Source: Chloroflexota bacterium (GTDB lineage Bacteria > Chloroflexota > Anaerolineae > Promineifilales > Promineifilaceae). From it: a stretch of DNA of 5,478 nt. The first letter of the stretch is position 1. Every line of letters begins with the position of its first letter. The DNA is taken from contig JAAEOP010000607.1 of the NCBI GenBank assembly GCA_024223125.1, positions 1 through 5,478 on the forward strand, in the 5' to 3' direction. Positions 1-5,478 of this stretch are shown piece after piece. Under the pieces are notes generated by a model. It had not been told where the DNA came from. It saw only the letters and a program-made list of their open reading frames with translations, and did no database searches. The translations under genes were made by a program, and so were the position numbers.

Positions 1-39
1 CGAATTGACCAGGCTGACGATAAATTGAAAGGAGGGTAA
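1..39 (+). CDS. Possible 3' end of an upstream gene (partial)
   Basis: Frame 1 is open from the first base and reads RIDQADDKLKGG before a TAA at 37-39, one base before the start codon of the corrinoid protein. The short acidic/basic helical tail (RIDQADDKL) is like the C-termini I associate with MttB-family (trimethylamine or glycine-betaine type) substrate:corrinoid methyltransferases, which often sit directly upstream of a corrinoid protein. Twelve residues cannot prove a family. Frame 2 also stays open, to a TGA at 26-28, and could be the true end instead. What is seen is only an open frame with tight spacing; the MttB suggestion is inference from context. Confidence 0.4.
   Translation, partial: RIDQADDKLKGG
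29..35 (+). promoter_or_regulatory. Strong ribosome binding site for the corrinoid protein
   Basis: AAGGAGG, a near-perfect Shine-Dalgarno sequence, ends 5 bases before the ATG at 41. It fixes that start codon. If the upstream frame-1 gene is real, this site lies inside its last codons, which fits a coupled operon. Confidence 0.85.
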
Positions 40-40
40 G

Positions 41-709
41 ATGAAACAAAAGATTTCAGAACAGCAAGCCAGGGACAGCCAGTCCCTTGACAGGTTACAG
101 GAACTCATTCTTGATGGAGACCAGGCAGAATCTGTCACAGAGGCAAAAAAGCTTTGTGCTGCAGGTGTGGATAAGCAACAGATAGTGACCAAAGGGATAG
201 AGGAGGCAATGAAAAAGCTGGATGCAAAATGCACTGTGGAACAATTCAGTCTGCTTGAAATTATGCTTGCCGGGCGTGCAGTAACCGCCGTAATAAAAGA
301 ATTGTTCGAGGATTCCACCCCGCCCCAGACAAAAGGGTGCGTAGTACTGGCAAGCCTTGAGGGAGATGTTCACGATCTTGGGAAAAATATCGTCAAAACA
401 ATCCTCACTGCCCACGGATACCGCGTTGTCGACTGTGGAAAGGATTGTTCAGTGGAGAAGCTTGTTGATTCTGCTGCTCAGGAAAAAGCAATGGCTATAG
501 GTGTCAGCGGTCTTATAACAAGTGTCGCACCCCTTGTGCGAAAGATTTTACCAATGGTAAAGGAGCGCGGCCTTGAAAACATCAAAATCCTGGCCGGGGG
601 CGCTGCATTAAAGCAGGCCACAAGCGAAAGTCTCAATGTCGACTATGTGTCTGAAAATGTCTTTGTCGGTGTGGATTATATTAATCTTAACGTGGCGGAG
701 GTGCAATAA
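41..709 (+). CDS. Corrinoid (cobalamin-binding) protein of a methyltransferase system
   Basis: This 222-residue protein carries the corrinoid that accepts a methyl group from a substrate methyltransferase and hands it to a second one (MtaC/MtbC/MttC type). Residues about 19-95 form the predicted helical cap domain. Residues about 97-215 form the Rossmann-like B12-binding domain, with D109-V-H111-D-L-G114. H111 is the expected lower axial cobalt ligand, with SGLIT at 156-160 and the AGG turn at 185-187 lining the nucleotide tail. Length is normal for the family. There is no signal peptide or membrane segment, so it is cytoplasmic. The cap sequence (LLEIMLAGRAV) and the C-terminus (SENVFVGVDYINLNV) look divergent from the common forms I know, so the substrate cannot be named. 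It overlaps the next gene by one base (TAATG). The family is near certain; the methyl donor is unknown. Confidence 0.95.
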   Translation: MKQKISEQQARDSQSLDRLQELILDGDQAESVTEAKKLCAAGVDKQQIVTKGIEEAMKKLDAKCTVEQFSLLEIMLAGRAVTAVIKELFEDSTPPQTKGCVVLASLEGDVHDLGKNIVKTILTAHGYRVVDCGKDCSVEKLVDSAAQEKAMAIGVSGLITSVAPLVRKILPMVKERGLENIKILAGGAALKQATSESLNVDYVSENVFVGVDYINLNVAEVQ

Positions 710-1725
710 TGAACAGTCTTGAACGCGTTACAGCCGCAGTTGGTTTTGGAAAGCCCGACCGAGTTCCGGTTATTGCCCAGATACTGGGCCACGCTGCAAA
801 AGTAGCCGACATACCCCTGGTAAATTATATTCGTAACGGCGAAACACTGGCCGCCTGCCAGCTTAAAGCCCTGGAACGTTATAAATACGATGCCGTTTTT
901 GCTGCAACGGATACCAGTGTGGAGACCGAAGCCGTGGGATCCGTCCTGACTTACAAGGATGAATCCTATCCTTTTGTCAAACAATATATTCTTGAAGATA
1001 AAAACGGTATTGAGAACCTTAATCTGCCTGATCCGTACAAAGACGGCAGGATGCCGGAATTGATCAAGGCAGCCGGGTTATTGCGGCGGGAGGTCGCAGA
1101 TGAAGTGCTTGTGGTAGGTGTTGTGATGGGGCCCATGACAGTGTCCTCCCAGCTCATTGGGATGGAAAAAGCCCTTTACATGGCTATGGATCACCCTGAA
1201 TCATTTGAACGGCTCCTGGATTTTTCCGCTGATGTCAGCATTAAATTCGGACTGGCCCAGATCGAAGCAGGAGCCCACCTGGCGCTGGTTTTTGATCCTT
1301 CGGCATCACCAGCCGTCATTCCCCCGCAATTTTTCAGGGAATTTATACTCAGTCATCACACAAGGGTGTTCTCCGAGCTGAAACAAGGGGGGGCGGCAGC
1401 AAACTGGCTTCATATTGCTGGACCGGTTGACGATATCCTTTCCTATTATCCCGAGGCCGGGGTGGAAATCGCAAATTTCGATTACTGTGTTGATCCTTCC
1501 ACTGCCCTGGAAAAACTTCCCAAGACCTGTCTTGACGGCAACATCAAACCCTTGTCCTTTGTTGACGCCGCCTCGCGGGAAATTGCCGCTGAGTCGGACA
1601 GGCTGCTGGAATTGTTCGGTTCCGGCGAAGGGTTTATACTTTCATCCGGGTGCGAGATCCCGCCGGAATCAAAGCAGGAGAACGTGGCTGCCATGGTATC
1701 CGCGGTTCGCAGAGGAGGAGCCTGA
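709..1725 (+). CDS. Uroporphyrinogen decarboxylase (URO-D)/MtaA-family methyltransferase with altered zinc motif
   Basis: A 338-residue TIM-barrel protein of the URO-D/MtaA/CmuA superfamily. Family landmarks are the N-terminal RV-x(8)-KPDRVP (residues 6-20), GPMTVSSQL (141-149), FDPSASP (196-202), the LHIAG strand (234-238), DGNIKP (276-281) and LSSGCEIPPE (311-320). In MtaA/MtbA enzymes zinc is bound through a His-x-Cys pair and a distant Cys, to activate the thiol of coenzyme M. Here His235 and Cys315 remain, but the middle Cys is Ala237 (GCT at 1417-1419). Next to a corrinoid protein and its activator, the role is methyl transfer and not heme synthesis. It may move methyl from the corrinoid to an acceptor such as a folate, or from a substrate to the corrinoid. 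A GGAGG at 697-701 sits 7 bases before the ATG. The start overlaps the previous stop by one base, as does its own stop with the next start. The family is secure; the direction and acceptor are not. Confidence 0.88.
   Translation: MNSLERVTAAVGFGKPDRVPVIAQILGHAAKVADIPLVNYIRNGETLAACQLKALERYKYDAVFAATDTSVETEAVGSVLTYKDESYPFVKQYILEDKNGIENLNLPDPYKDGRMPELIKAAGLLRREVADEVLVVGVVMGPMTVSSQLIGMEKALYMAMDHPESFERLLDFSADVSIKFGLAQIEAGAHLALVFDPSASPAVIPPQFFREFILSHHTRVFSELKQGGAAANWLHIAGPVDDILSYYPEAGVEIANFDYCVDPSTALEKLPKTCLDGNIKPLSFVDAASREIAAESDRLLELFGSGEGFILSSGCEIPPESKQENVAAMVSAVRRGGA
1713..1718 (+). promoter_or_regulatory. Ribosome binding site that sets the activator start
   Basis: AGGAGG ends 6 bases before the ATG at 1725. 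It supports that ATG over the in-frame ATG at 1650, which would add 25 residues with no domain similarity, read from inside the methyltransferase gene. Confidence 0.85.
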
Positions 1726-3335
1726 TGCCGGAACTTGTTGTAAGAATTAACAAGGGAGATGAATACCGCCTGGAATTCAGCCCGGGACAATCCCTGCAAG
1801 AGATTCTTAATACCGCCGATATCAGGATTCGCACCGGGTGCAACGGAAACGGGGCCTGCGGTTTTTGCCGCATGATGGTTACAAAGGGCGAAGCAGGAGG
1901 ACCAACGCAAAACGAGAGGTTACTCTTAGACCGGGACCAGCTTGCCCGGGGAGAAAGACTGGCATGCCAGCTTGCACCGAGAAACAGCCTTGAAATAGAA
2001 ATCGTTTCCAATACTATAGAAACAAACTGGCGGGATCTCCCTATCCTACGTTCCAAACAATACTCTCCCCTGCCGGGGTCATATTCAATCCCGTTGACCG
2101 GACGATCCTTCGGACTGGTTGTCGATCTGGGGACTACGCATATCTCCATTAGTTTATGGAACCTTGACAATGGTATCCAGGTGGCCGGGCGTTACGGGCT
2201 TAATCCCCAGATCAGCATCGGTTTCGACATCATAACAAGGCTTTCGGCTGCAGTGGAATCCTCTGATCTGGCTGGTGACTTGTCGCATCAGGTCATCCGG
2301 TCCATCGGCAAAGGCCTGGCTGATATCTGCTTCCGCGAGTACCTGGACGCGCAGGAGGTGGTAAAGGTGGTACTTGTGGGCAACACAGCCATGCTTGCCC
2401 TTATGTCAGGTAAAAATTACAACCTGCTGCTGAAACCGGAATACTGGACACAAGCCATTGACTGCCTCCCGGAAGAACAAGATTTCTCTGTATCTGCCTG
2501 GAGCATTAATGTCCTTTCCGACGTTATTATTATTCCGCCCCTGGCAGGTTTTATCGGTTCGGATTTAATTGCCGGATTTGTGGCGACAAAGATGATTGAG
2601 CATGATCCAGGCATTCTTTTTATTGATTTTGGAACAAATTCCGAAATTGCCTTATGGGACGGACATGACCTGTGGATAACATCGGCAGCAGGAGGGCCTG
2701 CTTTTGAGGGATGCGGGATAAACTGCGGTCTTCCCGCCGAATACGGAGCTGCCTTTAGCGTGCATTTTAATGATGCATCAGGCGAGTTTGCCTTTGAGGT
2801 TGTCGGCGGCGGCAAAAAGCCGCTGGGTTTATGTGGTTCCGGGCTTGTTGATCTTCTTGCCTACCTGGTCAAAAAGAAGATCGTGACCAGCAAGGGCCTG
2901 TTTTCATCCTCTGTTCCTAATAAGGGGTTTTCATTCATGCTGGGCAAAAAGAAACTTGTTTTGACAAAAAGGGATATTGATATGCTTCAGCGAGCCAAAG
3001 CAGCGATTGGTGTTGGAGTGGAAGTGTTGATGGAAAAGGCGAGAATGAAATATAGCGACCTGCAAAGAATTTATATCGGCGGTGCTTTTGGGCAGTACCT
3101 GGATATAAGCAATGCATGTGCTTTAGGGCTTTTGCCCCCTGTCCCGATCGACCGGTGCAAAACCATGGGCAACACGGCCCTTGCCGGGGGCGAGGATCTG
3201 CTCTTTATGCAGGATGCCCAGAATTATTTAAATAATATACGATCAATGATAAAAACAGTGGAACTGGGTAAAAATCCGGATTTTGAACATTTTTTTATTA
3301 AAAACCTGTATATAAAACCAATGGAATTAAGGTAA
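1725..3335 (+). CDS. RACo-type reductive activator of corrinoid proteins ([2Fe-2S] ferredoxin + ASKHA ATPase)
   Basis: A 536-residue protein that returns oxidised Co(II) corrinoid proteins to the active Co(I) state, passing an electron from an iron-sulfur cluster in an ATP-driven step. Residues 1-95 are a plant-type ferredoxin domain with cluster ligands C39-x5-C45-x2-C48-x32-C81. A linker of about 30 residues follows, then an actin/Hsp70-like ATPase core (DUF4445 family). Its motifs are phosphate-1 DLGTT (134-138), phosphate-2 DFGTN (301-305), AAGGPAFEGCGI (321-332), LCGSGLVDLL (369-378), the adenosine-side YIGGAFGQYLD (450-460) and MGNTALAGGEDLL (481-493). The N-terminal [2Fe-2S] layout is that of RACo and not of archaeal RamA, which has C-terminal [4Fe-4S] motifs. 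It looks somewhat shorter than the roughly 600-640 residues I recall for well-studied RACo proteins. The longer reading from 1650 is rejected because a good Shine-Dalgarno precedes 1725. The corrinoid protein two genes upstream is the probable client. Confidence 0.93.
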   Translation: MPELVVRINKGDEYRLEFSPGQSLQEILNTADIRIRTGCNGNGACGFCRMMVTKGEAGGPTQNERLLLDRDQLARGERLACQLAPRNSLEIEIVSNTIETNWRDLPILRSKQYSPLPGSYSIPLTGRSFGLVVDLGTTHISISLWNLDNGIQVAGRYGLNPQISIGFDIITRLSAAVESSDLAGDLSHQVIRSIGKGLADICFREYLDAQEVVKVVLVGNTAMLALMSGKNYNLLLKPEYWTQAIDCLPEEQDFSVSAWSINVLSDVIIIPPLAGFIGSDLIAGFVATKMIEHDPGILFIDFGTNSEIALWDGHDLWITSAAGGPAFEGCGINCGLPAEYGAAFSVHFNDASGEFAFEVVGGGKKPLGLCGSGLVDLLAYLVKKKIVTSKGLFSSSVPNKGFSFMLGKKKLVLTKRDIDMLQRAKAAIGVGVEVLMEKARMKYSDLQRIYIGGAFGQYLDISNACALGLLPPVPIDRCKTMGNTALAGGEDLLFMQDAQNYLNNIRSMIKTVELGKNPDFEHFFIKNLYIKPMELR

Positions 3336-3338
3336 ACT

Positions 3339-5307
<1,969 letters not shown>

Positions 5308-5315
<8 letters not shown>

Positions 5316-5478
5316 AATACTCATCGTTGACGACGACCGTCACTTTATTCAGCGAATCAGGACATTGCTGACCGGGTTTGGCTATGCTTCCGATTTTGTG
5401 CCCATCAGCCAACATCTGTTCCCGAGATTGGAGTTGGAGACGATTGACCTTGTTTTACTTGATATCAATATGCCTGGA
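5308..5478 (+). CDS. Response regulator, N-terminal receiver domain (partial, cut by window end)
   Basis: The frame opens with ATG at 5308 and stays open to the last base, giving 57 residues that begin [18 protein letters not shown]. This is the start of a CheY-like receiver: D8-D9-D10 form the acidic magnesium site and Asp52 in LLDINMPG is the phospho-acceptor. The start overlaps the kinase stop by 8 bases (ATGAATAA) and has an AAGG at 5298-5301, 6 bases upstream, so it is translationally coupled to the kinase and is its likely partner. The output domain lies beyond the window. It could be a DNA-binding regulator (for example an NtrC-like sigma-54 activator), another effector or a lone receiver; nothing here decides. 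Confidence 0.88.

Noticed and set aside
1650..1724. 25-residue N-terminal extension of the activator starting at ATG 1650
   Set aside because: It lies in another frame inside the methyltransferase's conserved GC-x-IPP region, has no ferredoxin-like sequence, and a good Shine-Dalgarno at 1713-1718 points to the ATG at 1725.
709..1725. Heme-biosynthetic uroporphyrinogen decarboxylase (HemE)
   Set aside because: The fold is shared, but the C-terminal GC-x-IPP motif and the corrinoid protein and activator neighbours indicate the methyltransferase branch.
1482..2170. Long minus-strand open frames across the methyltransferase/activator junction
   Set aside because: They are antisense to strongly supported genes, show no recognisable motifs, and have low-complexity Ser/Arg/Pro composition typical of shadow frames.
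3285..3338. Terminator or promoter between the activator and kinase genes
   Set aside because: The region is AT-rich, but it is nearly all coding, leaves a 3-base gap only, and shows no stem-loop or clear -35/-10 pair.

Overview
The window is a tightly packed, single-strand (+) stretch of one operon. It encodes part of an anaerobic corrinoid-dependent methyl-transfer system, followed directly by its probable sensor kinase and response regulator. The gene types, the moderate GC and the style of the soluble hybrid kinase suggest an anaerobic bacterium, most likely a sulfate-reducing Desulfobacterota (former Deltaproteobacteria). An acetogen-like anaerobe is a weaker alternative. The taxonomic call rests on recognition of gene families and is not proven by the sequence.

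Layout: (i) bases 1-39 may be the last 12 codons of an upstream gene, ending one base before the next start. (ii) 41-709 is a cobalamin-binding corrinoid protein with an intact DxHxxG motif. (iii) 709-1725 is a uroporphyrinogen decarboxylase (URO-D)/MtaA-family methyltransferase. Its family zinc motif HxC reads HIA, so one expected zinc ligand is missing. (iv) 1725-3335 is a RACo-type reductive activator of corrinoid proteins, with an N-terminal [2Fe-2S] ferredoxin domain and an ASKHA ATPase domain. (v) 3339-5315 is a soluble hybrid histidine kinase (GAF-like sensor, coiled coil, HisKA, HATPase, receiver, short tail). (vi) 5308 to the window end is the start of a response regulator, cut by the edge.

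How they work together: the corrinoid protein shuttles a methyl group on cobalt. A substrate methyltransferase loads it (perhaps the gene whose end lies at the left edge) and a second methyltransferase unloads it; the URO-D protein could be either. Cob(I)alamin is occasionally oxidised to inactive Co(II), and the activator restores it using an electron from its iron-sulfur cluster and ATP. The two-component genes in the same transcription unit probably sense the substrate or cell state and set expression of this or related methyltransferase operons.

Junctions are a 1-base overlap, a 1-base overlap, a 3-base gap and an 8-base overlap, so translational coupling is likely. There is no room for internal terminators, and no promoter is visible. 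No non-coding stretch over 300 bases exists. I saw no tRNA, rRNA, CRISPR or insertion sequence.
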